In this document: piece by piece, positions 8,245 through 17,226 of the stretch
Layout: the number at the start of each line of letters is the position of its first letter
Position numbering within the stretch: the first letter of the stretch is position 1
Assembly (NCBI GenBank): GCA_041691815.1
Contig: JBEPTZ010000092.1
Coordinates: forward strand, 1 to 17,405
DNA from: 70-18 sp041691815
Lineage (GTDB): Bacteria; Pseudomonadota; Alphaproteobacteria; Acetobacterales; Acetobacteraceae
Direction of reading: 5' to 3'
DNA: 17,405 nt
Translations under genes and position numbers: made by a program
The notes under the pieces: generated by a model
What the model was told of the DNA's origin: nothing
Seen by the model: the letters and a program-made list of their open reading frames with translations, nothing else
Database searches by the model: none

Positions 8245-8858
8245 CCGAGGCGCAACTCGGCGGCATCGGGCAGCGGCAGCGGCAGATGCGTCGCGGTTAT
8301 AACCATCCCGCCTACGTTCCGATGCGCTGCCAGCATGTCACCGAACCGGGCGACGCTGGCGGCATCCAGCCCGAGCGTCGGCTCGTCCAGCAGCCACAGC
8401 TTCGCCTCGCTCAGTGCGAGGCGGGCCAGCGCCAGCCGCCGCTGCTGTCCGGCCGACAGCATGCGCGCCGGCAACTCGGCCAGCGGCCCCAGCGCGACCG
8501 CCGCCAGCGCCGCCGCCACCGCCACCCGACCACCCCAGAAAGCCAGGTTTTCCGCCACCGTCAGCCCCGGCTTCACCGCGTCCTGGTGGCCGAGATAGGC
8601 AACCTGACGGGCATGGCCGGTGCGGTCGGCCAGCACGTCCTCGCCGTCCAGCAGCAGCCGCCCGGCCTCGGCGCGGCCCAGCCCGGCCAGCAGCCGCAGC
8701 AGCGTTGACTTGCCGGCGCCGTTCGGCCCCAGCAGCAGCAGCGCGCCGCCCGCTGGCACGGTGAACGACAACCCGGCGAACACCAGCCGCTCGCCGCGGA
8801 TCGCCGCCAGCCCCTCGGCAACCAGGCCGGAATTCTCCGAAACGCCGCTTTCCGCCAC
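8241..8858 (-). CDS. ccmA: Heme exporter ATP-binding protein CcmA
   Basis: CcmA is the cytoplasmic ATPase of the CcmABCD complex in c-type cytochrome maturation. With the GTG start at 8858 the protein is 205 aa, the usual size. Visible ATPase motifs are Walker A GPNGAGKST (44-52), Q-loop YLGHQDAVKPGLT (88-100), signature LSAGQQRRLALARL (134-147) and Walker B LWLLDEPTLGLD (154-165). The HQDAVKPGLTVAENLAFW segment is typical of CcmA. The start is uncertain: GTG 8858 has GGGGGA only three bases upstream, GTG 8876 is also in frame, and the frame stays open to ATG 9080 inside acnA, which is unlikely. Downstream it overlaps ccmB by four bases. It is divergent from acnA, an arrangement I know from other alphaproteobacteria. 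Confidence 0.92.
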   Translation of the reverse strand: MAESGVSENSGLVAEGLAAIRGERLVFAGLSFTVPAGGALLLLGPNGAGKSTLLRLLAGLGRAEAGRLLLDGEDVLADRTGHARQVAYLGHQDAVKPGLTVAENLAFWGGRVAVAAALAAVALGPLAELPARMLSAGQQRRLALARLALSEAKLWLLDEPTLGLDAASVARFGDMLAAHRNVGGMVITATHLPLPLPDAAELRLG

Positions 8859-8896
8859 GAATCCCCCGAAAATCACGCGCCGCCGCCGAAACGGTC

Positions 8897-8934
8897 CGGG
8901 GGGCTGTGTGGACGGCCCCCAGGGTGTATGATTT
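8897..8934 (+). promoter_or_regulatory. Possible acnA promoter/control region with GC hairpin
   Basis: In the 163-bp gap between the divergent ccmA and acnA starts, TATGAT at 8927-8932 is close to a sigma-70 -10 box for acnA. No good -35 box stands 16-18 bases before it. Just upstream is a 6-bp GC stem (8899-8904 with 8915-8920, GGGGGC/GCCCCC) with a 10-base loop, overlapping where a -35 contact would fall. It could be a regulator site or chance in GC-rich DNA. Confidence 0.3.
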
Positions 8935-9021
8935 AAGCCAGCCGCCGGTAACAAACACTGTCCGCCCGCCGCAGGGAATCCCTGTTGGTCGGCCGCGGAC
9001 GCAACGCAGAGGCACCTTGTC

Positions 9022-11715
<2,694 letters not shown>

Positions 11716-11726
11716 AGAAAGCAAGC

Positions 11727-11849
11727 GGTTCTTTTTTGTAAAAAAGAACCAAAAAACTTCATCCTTTTGGATTCGGTGACGCGGCGTCACCGAGACCAGA
11801 AGGGTGAAGTTTTTTTGCTTCTTTTTGTTCACGAAAAGAAGACTTCCTT
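11727..11849. repeat. Three-hairpin intergenic repeat, copy 2
   Basis: The order is the same as in copy 1. Hairpin 1 pairs 11727-11737 with 11740-11750 (GGTTC plus T6 / A6 plus GAACC). Hairpin 2 runs from 11751-11780 to 11786-11815 around the loop GCGGC, a 30-bp stem with one mismatch and several G-U pairs. Hairpin 3 pairs 11818-11828 with 11831-11841, with one G-U pair. Shared blocks with copy 1 include AAAAAACTTCATCC, GAAGTTTTTTTGCTTC, TCTTTTTGTTCAC and the tail CTTCCTT. Hairpin 1 differs completely in its GC part yet still pairs. The element ends one base before the ribosome binding site of mipZ. Confidence 0.85.
11751..11816 (+). terminator. Terminator-like hairpin after acnA (hairpin 2 of repeat copy 2)
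   Basis: A long stem (30 bp with one mismatch and G-U pairs) is followed by seven T on the plus strand, 36 bases after the acnA stop. It should end acnA transcripts or protect their 3' end. Because mipZ starts only 46 bases after the T run, mipZ would then need its own promoter, which I cannot locate inside the repeat. Confidence 0.6.
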
Positions 11850-11861
11850 GGAGGCGAACGA

Positions 11862-12716
11862 GTGGCGACGATAGCGCTTGAGCGCCGGGCGAATGTGATC
11901 GTGCTCGGCAACGAGAAAGGTGGCTCGGGCAAGTCCACCACCGCGATGCACCTGATCGTGGGGCTGATGCGCGACGGCTACCGGGTGGGCGCGATTGACC
12001 TTGATGCCAGGCAGGCGACGCTGACCGCCTATCTGGCGTCGCGCGAGGCGTTCGCGCAGAGCCACGGGATTGAGCTGCCACTGCCGTTGCGGGCCGCGGT
12101 GCATCGCAGCGACGCCGACAGCCGGGCGGTGGCCGAGGCCGACGAGAAGCAGCGGTTCGAGGCGGCGATGGCGGAATTGTCGACGGTCTGTGATGTGGTG
12201 GTGATCGATTGCCCGGGGGCGGACAGCTATCTGTCGCGGCTGGGCCATTCCTATGCCGATACGCTGGTGACGCCGATCAACGACAGCTTCGTGGACTTTG
12301 CGATGCTGGCCAAGGTGGAGCCGGACAAGCACGAGGTGATCGGCCCCAGCATCTATTCCGAGATGGTGTGGAAGGCGCGCAACCGGCGCTTCGCGCGCGA
12401 CCGCGGCAAGACCGACTGGATTGTGATGCGCAACCGGCTTGGCGCCTCGGAGGCGCGCAACAAGCGCGACGTGGGCGCGACCTTGGAGGCGCTGGCCAAG
12501 CGGATCGGGTTTCGCACCGTGAAGGGGTTCGGCGAGCGGGTGATTTTCCGCGAGTTGTATCTGCAGGGGCTGACCTTGATGGATGTGAAGGAGGCCGGGG
12601 GGTTGGGCATCCAGATGGGGATGAGCCATGTGGCGGCGCGGGCCGAGGTGCGGGCGCTGATCGGCGCGATCCGCAAGCCGGCGCCGAATCTGGAGTTGCG
12701 GCCGCCGGCGGCGTGA
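11862..12716 (+). CDS. mipZ: Division-plane positioning ATPase MipZ (ParA/MinD family)
   Basis: MipZ is the alphaproteobacterial ATPase that binds ParB at the chromosome poles and forms a gradient inhibiting FtsZ, so the cell divides at the middle. The 284-aa protein opens with VIVLGNEKGGSGKSTTAMHL, a deviant Walker A loop at residues 16-26 with the signature lysine Lys19 as well as Lys24. AIDLDARQATLT matches MipZ's switch I region, and VVVIDCPGADSYLSR fits switch II, followed by TPINDSFVDFAMLAKV. The IVMRNRLGASEARNK and GERVIFRELYLQGLTLMDV blocks are also typical of MipZ rather than of plasmid ParA. The start is GTG 11862 with a strong GGAGG at 11850-11854, seven bases upstream and directly adjacent to repeat copy 2. 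No parB or ftsZ lies nearby. Confidence 0.93.
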   Translation: MATIALERRANVIVLGNEKGGSGKSTTAMHLIVGLMRDGYRVGAIDLDARQATLTAYLASREAFAQSHGIELPLPLRAAVHRSDADSRAVAEADEKQRFEAAMAELSTVCDVVVIDCPGADSYLSRLGHSYADTLVTPINDSFVDFAMLAKVEPDKHEVIGPSIYSEMVWKARNRRFARDRGKTDWIVMRNRLGASEARNKRDVGATLEALAKRIGFRTVKGFGERVIFRELYLQGLTLMDVKEAGGLGIQMGMSHVAARAEVRALIGAIRKPAPNLELRPPAA

Positions 12717-12721
12717 GGCGG

Positions 12722-12750
12722 TTGCCGATTCTGGGCGGGAAGGGTATATC
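12722..12750 (+). promoter_or_regulatory. Probable promoter of tRNA-Thr
   Basis: TTGCCG at 12722-12727 and TATATC at 12745-12750 are separated by exactly 17 bases and end 16 bases before the mature tRNA start. This fits a sigma-70 promoter with a short leader. It begins five bases after the mipZ stop. Confidence 0.5.
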
Positions 12751-12766
12751 GCCGCGTCTGTGCGAT

Positions 12767-12841
<75 letters not shown>

Positions 12842-13260
12842 GCTATTTCAATAGGTTATTTGAAGATTCGCCTGGAAAGCACGGCGGGGAGATTTGTTGG
12901 GGCAACACTGGGGCAACACAATCCGTTTGGTAGCGACGATCAAGTGCAAGGATCGAATTAAGCCTGAGATTGGTTTCCGCGCGCGACCACATTCCGCGCT
13001 ACACTTGAGGACCGCTGCCCTACCCAGAGCGGTCATAGCCCCGTTCCGGAACTCCTCGGGAACATGGGCGACCTTCAAACCGCTTGAGTTTATCCCCCTG
13101 CTATCGCGCCGGTTCACTGGGCACGGACGTTAGCGACTCTTCTCGACGGGGCCATCGCCGTTTGCATACGAAAAGCCTGCGGCGGTCTACGGCGAGCGCC
13201 GGTCGGGATGATATTGGAGCCTGAGCGCAGAGTTCACCACGCGGTCGACGCGCTGGCAAT
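12842..13260. other. Gene-poor stretch next to the tRNA with an 11-bp tandem repeat
   Basis: No supported gene lies in these 419 bases. The only clear structure is a perfect tandem direct repeat of TGGGGCAACAC at 12898-12908 and 12909-12919, about 57 bases after the tRNA. I associate similar GGGGCAAC repeats with the ends of integrase genes beside tRNA attachment sites, but the frame reading through it (LGQHWGNTIR...) soon loses any integrase resemblance. This may be what remains of a deleted integrase. Confidence 0.4.
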
Positions 13261-13635
13261 TCACCGCTCACCTTCGCCGTCGCCATTCCAGCTCCCGAAC
13301 CTAGACACCTGACCGAATGCATCGCGGAGCTCCCGAACCCACGACATCTCTTCGACGGTCAATGGAGCGCACCAGACCGCCTCGATCGCGTCCAGCGCCT
13401 CTGATTCATATGCCTCAAACCAGTCCCAGAGCACTATCCGAGCGTCCAGCCCCAACGCCGTTGCGAGCAGTGGGACCTTGGCGAGCGGAAGCCGCTTCCG
13501 CCCGGTCTTAATTTTTTCGATGACATCGGGGCTGTCGTAGCCAAGCTTGGCCGCCAGCGCAGACGGTGGTATCGGTCGCCGATCAATGATTCGCTTCAGA
13601 TTGGCGACGAAAGCCTGTTGAGCAGAAGTTTTCAT
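13261..13635 (-). CDS. Small XRE-like helix-turn-helix protein, paralog 1
   Basis: This 124-aa protein of unknown function appears to be a DNA-binding regulator. Residues ~9-65 look like an XRE/Cro-type helix-turn-helix: FVANLKRIIDRR, then ALAAKLGYDSPDVIEKIKTG, then RLPLAKVPLLATALGLD. A C-terminal part of about 55 residues carries WFEAYESEALDAIEAV and LTVEEMSWVRELRDAFG. It is clearly related to the protein at 14184-14597: both start MKT-x-AQ, share RLPL and the W-x-x-AYE-x-EAL motif, and are roughly 40% identical by eye over the first ~105 residues. The start is ATG 13635; the open frame reaches 13890, but the upstream codons are A/T-rich promoter-like DNA. No strong ribosome binding site is seen. 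It may control itself or a lost partner gene. Confidence 0.72.
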   Translation of the reverse strand: MKTSAQQAFVANLKRIIDRRPIPPSALAAKLGYDSPDVIEKIKTGRKRLPLAKVPLLATALGLDARIVLWDWFEAYESEALDAIEAVWCAPLTVEEMSWVRELRDAFGQVSRFGSWNGDGEGER

Positions 13636-13654
13636 CCGTATAAATTCCAAACAT

Positions 13655-13708
13655 GTTGAGTGTATCGAACTAATATATGTAATATTTGACAAATTACGTT
13701 GAGTATAT
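13655..13708 (-). promoter_or_regulatory. Direct repeats upstream of paralog 1, candidate operators
   Basis: GTTGAGTGTAT at 13655-13665 and GTTGAGTATAT at 13698-13708 differ by one base and are 43 bp apart, about four helical turns. They lie in the A/T-rich stretch just upstream of the minus-strand HTH gene that starts at 13635. Two similarly spaced copies before a helix-turn-helix gene fit autoregulatory operators. A TTGTCA (minus strand, about 13687-13692) between them could serve as a -35 box. Confidence 0.35.
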
Positions 13709-14183
13709 TTAGGATATTGTTTGCCGCTCGTTGTGTATTTGTGTGATTTATTCGCCGAGAGTTTTATTCCTGATATTTCCGAAGTCATGTGAGTTCTGCG
13801 GCTCCCAGAGAGCGCATCCGTCACCACTGCCGCCCAAGCCCCACCCCACCCGCTATAGTTCCCTTCACCTTTGCCTCGATCCCAATTCAAGCGAGGCGCC
13901 TGAACGGCGGGCGCAACTCTCCGCCACCTCTCAGGTGCCTAGTGCGTTGTTAAAAATGTAAATTCAGTCAAATCCGGACCCACTCCGGCATCCGATCATA
14001 GGAACGCCTCGGAAGTATCGGCGTGCCGCCCGGCGATTACATATCAATCAGCTACTGGCAGGCAGCATCAGGTTGGCCCGATGTCGGTCGATCACGTGCG
14101 ATGCCGTCGGGAGGCTTTTCTCATGGTCGCGTCATGACTCTCGACGGGCTTGGCGACTGCTGTGCCCGGCCGGTGGCGTCCCC
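13709..14183. other. Gene-free stretch between the two HTH paralogs
   Basis: Beyond the operator-like repeats I see no gene here. Short open frames on both strands have no ribosome binding sites or recognisable motifs. A minus-strand frame ending at 14048 reads RHRANLMLPASS, which could be a tail of a lost gene but is too short to name. The composition is mixed, with A/T-rich patches near 13945-13970. Confidence 0.35.
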
Positions 14184-14597
14184 CTAAGAGGCCGGCACGG
14201 CTCCAGCTTTGGCGAGGTGGGCGAGGTGCTCCCCGGGGCATGCACGCGCCCAGGTTTCGAAATCGGGAACCGGCCCGAATGTAACCCGGAGGCTCTTGAT
14301 CCAACTCTGCTCCGCCTCGGTCAGCCCGCCTGTCGAAATGGCGTCGATTTCTGGCAACGCCTCCGGCTCGTAGGCCGCAATCCATGCTCGGATCATTTGC
14401 TGTGGGTCCTGCCCCAGAGCTCTCGCGAGTGGTGCGACCCTTCCCAGGGGAAGGCGCGTCGTGCCGCGCTTCAGCATCGTGATCATGTTGGCGCTCGAAA
14501 GACCAATTCGCTCAGCCAGGGCTGCCTGCGTCATCGGCGCGTCGTTGATCAGGCGCTCAAGTGTGGACACAAAGGCGATCTGGGCGGGGGTTTTCAT
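14184..14597 (-). CDS. Small XRE-like helix-turn-helix protein, paralog 2
   Basis: This 137-aa protein is related to that at 13261-13635. The helix-turn-helix is clearer here: MTQAALAERIGLSSANMITM with LKRGTTRLPLGRVAPLARAL (residues ~22-61) has the layout of an XRE/Cro domain. A C-terminal part follows with WIAAYEPEALPEIDAI and LTEAEQSWIKSLRVTFGP. It has about 20 residues more at the C-terminus (ARACPGEHLAHLAKAG) than paralog 1. The start at ATG 14597 is well supported by AAGGAG nine bases upstream on the minus strand. Upstream, a TATATA stretch (about 14634-14641) could be a -10 box. It is a likely DNA-binding regulator; the target is unknown. No partner gene adjoins it on the same strand. 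Confidence 0.8.
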   Translation of the reverse strand: MKTPAQIAFVSTLERLINDAPMTQAALAERIGLSSANMITMLKRGTTRLPLGRVAPLARALGQDPQQMIRAWIAAYEPEALPEIDAISTGGLTEAEQSWIKSLRVTFGPVPDFETWARACPGEHLAHLAKAGAVPAS

Positions 14598-14897
14598 ATC
14601 AGGTATCTCCTTTTTGAAACGTGCTTTTCTCAGCTATATATAGGGGATTCCTCGTCGGTGATTAACGATAACTTATTGGAGATATTGAGTGATCCTATCC
14701 GCGCGTATGCCGACGGACGCGCTCAGCGCGTTTCGAGAACTTGGGGTGCGAGTAGCGGCACGGAACTGAACCTGACCTTCGGTGCCATTCGCTCGGCTAC
14801 GACGCTGAAGTGCCGAGCAGGTATCGGCGCATGCGGGATGACGGATGATGCCGGCGCACCGCGAGGTCCTTTCCACGCGACGCGCCAACAGCGCCGC

Positions 14898-15039
14898 CTA
14901 GCCGCTCTCCCGCAGGATCACCACCGCCCCAGCCCGCCGCAACTCATCAACCAACCGCTCCGATGACAGCGTCGCCAGGTAGAGATCAGCCACGCGGCCC
15001 CCGCGCCCCGTGCGTCCGCATATCCAGCACGATCCGCAT
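14898..15039 (-). pseudogene. Short frame-broken gene remnant of unknown family
   Basis: On the minus strand ATG 15039 opens MRIVLDMRTHGARGPRG and stops. In the neighbouring frame the text continues GRVADLYLATLSSERLVDEL, RRAGAVVILRESG, ending at TAG 14898. The total length is 142 bases (one more than 47 codons), so removing a single G from the G-rich run near 14998-15006 would join both parts into a 46-residue peptide with coherent helix/strand character. I do not recognise the family. It may be decay, an assembly error or coincidence. Confidence 0.25.
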
Positions 15040-15254
15040 CTATCCGGGGTGCAGGTCTGGGTGGATATCGCGGATGACCCAGCGTGGGGTGCTTTTGCGG
15101 CAAGCTTCGGCCTACCTCTCAGATCCCGCCGGAAAGGAGGTTCACTTTTTAACCCCTTCTTGGGGGTGAAATACCGCAACTTCCTCTGTATCAGCAACAA
15201 ATGACCCACAAAAATGGCCTAGATTTATAAATGGCATGGGGCTATACCCGTTGG

Positions 15255-15274
15255 TGACCTTATTGGAGGGGTCA
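15255..15274 (+). promoter_or_regulatory. Ribosome binding site of the 335-aa HTH gene inside a small inverted repeat
   Basis: The Shine-Dalgarno GGAGG (15265-15269) lies eight bases before ATG 15278 and decides this start over the in-frame ATG at 15236. It sits in the interval between TGACC (15255-15259) and GGTCA (15270-15274), a 5-bp inverted repeat. This could be an operator half-site pair or a weak RNA stem exposing the site in its loop. Confidence 0.4.
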
Positions 15275-15277
15275 TTT

Positions 15278-16285
15278 ATGGCCGAGATGGCAAGCAAGGT
15301 CCAGAAATGGACCCTAGTCCGGGGAGCGATCGTCAAGAAGCTCCGCATCCAACAGAAGCTCACTCGGAACGAGATTGAGGAGCGCGTCGGGCAGGGCGGT
15401 GCCGAGTTGAACGCTCAGACGCTCAAACGGATCGAGGGGAAGGGCGAGGCTCCCCACCGCCTCTCCAAGCGTGCCGCCGACGGCCTAGCTCGTGTCCTTG
15501 GGGTGGAGGTTGGCGTTTTGACTGGCGATAGGCTGGTGGAGAGTGCCCAGCTTGCGCACGCACTCTGGCCAGACCTCAAGTTGGCACTGCCGCGCAAGCT
15601 CCACAACGTCCTGGCGCTAACTAGCTACCTATACGGTGTATCGCCGGACATGGTTATTGGTAACGGGCTGCTCCTGTTCATCGTTGCGTCCGAGCGCAGC
15701 CTTGGTGCGCGTCGCCGGGCGCTGGAACAAATGCGCGAAGCGATGCATGCGGTAACGGGAAGCTGGACTGACCTGCCGCATCTTGGCTGGCACGACGTTC
15801 GAAGCGTTGGTGCCGATGAAGTAGGCCGACCTGCCGAAGAAATCCTCGCGGCCGAGGAGGATTCCGTAGCAGCTCGTGACATCCAGGGAGAGCGCACCCG
15901 CGATCTATGGCCCTCTGAATACGAGGAGGAAGTGGGGCGGGGACGCTCTCCGTTCACTGACTTCCTTGAACAGGAGGCGAGCGCCATAGGGGTTAGCGCC
16001 AGCCTATTGAATCCCTACTTGCACCCGGAGGCCTTCGTGAGTCCGGAACTCAACGAAGACGACGAGGGACCGCTGGCGTCAGCGATTGACGCCCTCGTTG
16101 GCGGCGATCGGGAACTCAAAGCCGCGATCGCGGAGTCTGATTTTATCATTCCCATGCACGCATGGATGGCGTTGCGAAATCGCCCTCTGGAACAACGGGT
16201 CTCCGCGATTCGGCGCTGGATGAATCGCGACGAATACGGGGTGGAGCAGCGCAAACTTCGCGAGGAATTGGGGGACGTCATATGA
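15278..16285 (+). CDS. Helix-turn-helix (XRE-like) protein with long C-terminal region, first gene of island operon
   Basis: This 335-aa protein is of uncertain function. Residues ~14-83 resemble an XRE-type DNA-binding domain: VRGAIVKKLRIQQKLTRNEI, then ELNAQTLKRIEGKGEAPHRL, then AADGLARVLGVEVGVLTGD. A middle block (~108-150), LHNVLALTSYLYGVSPDMVI followed by LLLFIVASERSLGARRRALE, looks like a conserved segment seen in other HTH proteins of accessory regions, from memory only. The C-terminal third is acidic (LAAEEDS, WPSEYEEEV, LNEDDEGPL) and ends with MHAWMALRNRPLEQRVSAIR and RWMNRDEYG. There are no membrane segments. ATG 15278 is chosen for its GGAGG eight bases upstream. The stop overlaps the next gene by four bases (ATGA at 16282-16285), so the two are co-translated. 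It may repress the operon or neutralise the downstream protein. Confidence 0.78.
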   Translation: MAEMASKVQKWTLVRGAIVKKLRIQQKLTRNEIEERVGQGGAELNAQTLKRIEGKGEAPHRLSKRAADGLARVLGVEVGVLTGDRLVESAQLAHALWPDLKLALPRKLHNVLALTSYLYGVSPDMVIGNGLLLFIVASERSLGARRRALEQMREAMHAVTGSWTDLPHLGWHDVRSVGADEVGRPAEEILAAEEDSVAARDIQGERTRDLWPSEYEEEVGRGRSPFTDFLEQEASAIGVSASLLNPYLHPEAFVSPELNEDDEGPLASAIDALVGGDRELKAAIAESDFIIPMHAWMALRNRPLEQRVSAIRRWMNRDEYGVEQRKLREELGDVI

Positions 16286-16584
16286 GCGCCGCGATTCAGG
16301 TCACTCACCATGCCGCATCGCGGTGTGCGCAGCGGGGATTGTCCGACGACGACTTGCGAATGGTCGAACTGCTCGGACTGGAAGTGCCTGACGGCTACCT
16401 ACTGTGCGAACAGCAGGCACGGAAATTCGCCACGGTGCTGCGCCACTGTGCGGACCGGGTCGAGAAGCTGGTCGGGGCTCGGCTGGTCACACAGCGCGGC
16501 CGATTGGTCACAGCCTACCGCACGACTCGCGCCAAGCAGCGACGACTGGCCCAGCATACCTACGATAGTGCGGAGGGCTTCTGA
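16282..16584 (+). CDS. Small protein with DUF4258/RelE-fold-like features, second gene of island operon
   Basis: This 100-aa cytoplasmic protein has no sure family. Its pattern, THHAASRCAQRGLSDDDLRM at residues 8-27, a variable helix (QQARKFATVLRHCADRVEKL), then a strand pair LVTQRGRLVTAYR (68-80), resembles DUF4258-type proteins. Those share a histidine near the N-terminus, an R-x-x-QRG motif and a terminal ITVYR-like strand, and are thought to have a RelE/BrnT-like RNase fold. His9/His10, Arg14, Arg18 and Arg80 would be the residues of interest. It begins at ATG 16282 overlapping the preceding stop, and the third gene starts two bases after its TGA. By context it could be a toxin-like nuclease paired with the preceding HTH protein, but this is inference; an adaptor or regulatory role is equally possible. 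Confidence 0.72.
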   Translation: MSAAIQVTHHAASRCAQRGLSDDDLRMVELLGLEVPDGYLLCEQQARKFATVLRHCADRVEKLVGARLVTQRGRLVTAYRTTRAKQRRLAQHTYDSAEGF

Positions 16585-16586
16585 CG

Positions 16587-17108
16587 ATGGCAAAGATTAT
16601 CATGCGTATGGACCCGCAGACGGCTGCGCGAGTGATGACGTTTCTCGCCGGCGCCACGCCAGCGGAACCCTTCAAACCATCCATTCGACTGCCATCCGCG
16701 GCTTCCACGCAGACCGATGCCCGCGCGGCCACTCTCGCCCTGCCTCCCCGATATGCTCGCTCGACCGGTCCAATCCCATATGAGATCTTCGGGCACAGGC
16801 GCAGTGAAACAACAGCCAATGCTGTCGTCGTCGACATCCTCGGTGAATTAGCGCGTCACTTCCCTGCCGGGATGAACGATGTGGCTACCGCAGTGGCGTC
16901 ACGGTCAAGGGCCTACATCGCCCGCAGTCGCGAAGCGCTTATTCCTGGAAGACCTGATCTCGCCGAAAGGGCGATCGAGTTTGCGGCGGGTTGGTTCGTC
17001 GACACGAACGTGGCGAACCGCGACAAGCAAGCAATCGTGGATAAGGCATGCGGGGCCCTCGGATTGGTGTTTGGACACGACGTGAAGGTGCAATTCCCGA
17101 ACGCCTGA
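16587..17108 (+). CDS. Unknown 173-aa protein, third gene of island operon
   Basis: I do not recognise this protein with certainty. The N-terminal ~60 residues look flexible and Ala/Pro-rich (ATPAEPFKPSIRLP, ARAATLALPPRYARS). The C-terminal ~110 residues look like a compact domain: PYEIFGHRRSETTANAVVVD (64-83), ILGELARHFP, then SRSRAYIARSREALIPGRPD (105-124), GWFVDTNVANRDKQAIVDKA (135-154) and LGLVFGHDVKVQF. The order, an F-x-G opening, a helix, a basic YIARS segment, then a VDTN-like strand and a final helix, recalls a small domain I have seen in uncharacterised accessory proteins, possibly nucleic-acid related. No catalytic motif is obvious and there are no membrane segments. The start is ATG 16587 with GGAGG at 16572-16576. 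Two bases separate it from the preceding gene, so it belongs to the same operon. Confidence 0.7.
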   Translation: MAKIIMRMDPQTAARVMTFLAGATPAEPFKPSIRLPSAASTQTDARAATLALPPRYARSTGPIPYEIFGHRRSETTANAVVVDILGELARHFPAGMNDVATAVASRSRAYIARSREALIPGRPDLAERAIEFAAGWFVDTNVANRDKQAIVDKACGALGLVFGHDVKVQFPNA

Positions 17109-17226
17109 GGACCGTCTTGCTGGCCTCGTTCGTTGCACAGCCCGCGCAGTGGTTCGCCACTCAAGTTTGCCAATAGGAACGTCTGTATCAACGTGCGCCC
17201 AAATTCGTTCTGGATGCCCGCGCACC
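17109..17226. other. Short intergenic stretch after the island operon
   Basis: No gene, terminator hairpin with T run, or repeat is evident in these 118 bases between the converging 173-aa gene and the recombinase-like remnant. Confidence 0.4.

Larger units (their letters stand above)
14598..15277. other. 680-bp intergenic region with promoter-like and degraded sequence
   Basis: The left end (14598-14700) is A/T-rich and probably holds the promoter of HTH paralog 2. The middle shows no supported gene except a short frame-broken minus-strand fragment at 14898-15039. Near 15150-15170 there is a small hairpin (ACCCC/GGGGT around TTCTTG). The right end carries TATAAA at 15226-15231, a possible -10 box for the operon starting at 15278, without a convincing -35. 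Confidence 0.4.

Noticed and set aside
6671..8302. A 543-codon plus-strand open frame through the DMT transporter and ccmB
   Set aside because: Gln/His/Arg-rich shadow; the minus-strand genes have membrane helices and overlapping starts as expected.
12894..13133. Frame starting LGQHWGNTIR next to the tRNA, considered as an integrase N-terminus
   Set aside because: After about ten residues no integrase-like sequence follows and there is no catalytic core; only the tandem DNA repeat is real.
14048..14090. Minus-strand tail RHRANLMLPASS considered as a transposase end
   Set aside because: Twelve residues are too few and no inverted repeat ends or upstream coding sequence support an insertion sequence.
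14073..14966. A 297-codon plus-strand open frame
   Set aside because: It is antisense to HTH paralog 2, which has a strong ribosome binding site and a clear relative; the plus frame has no recognisable motif.
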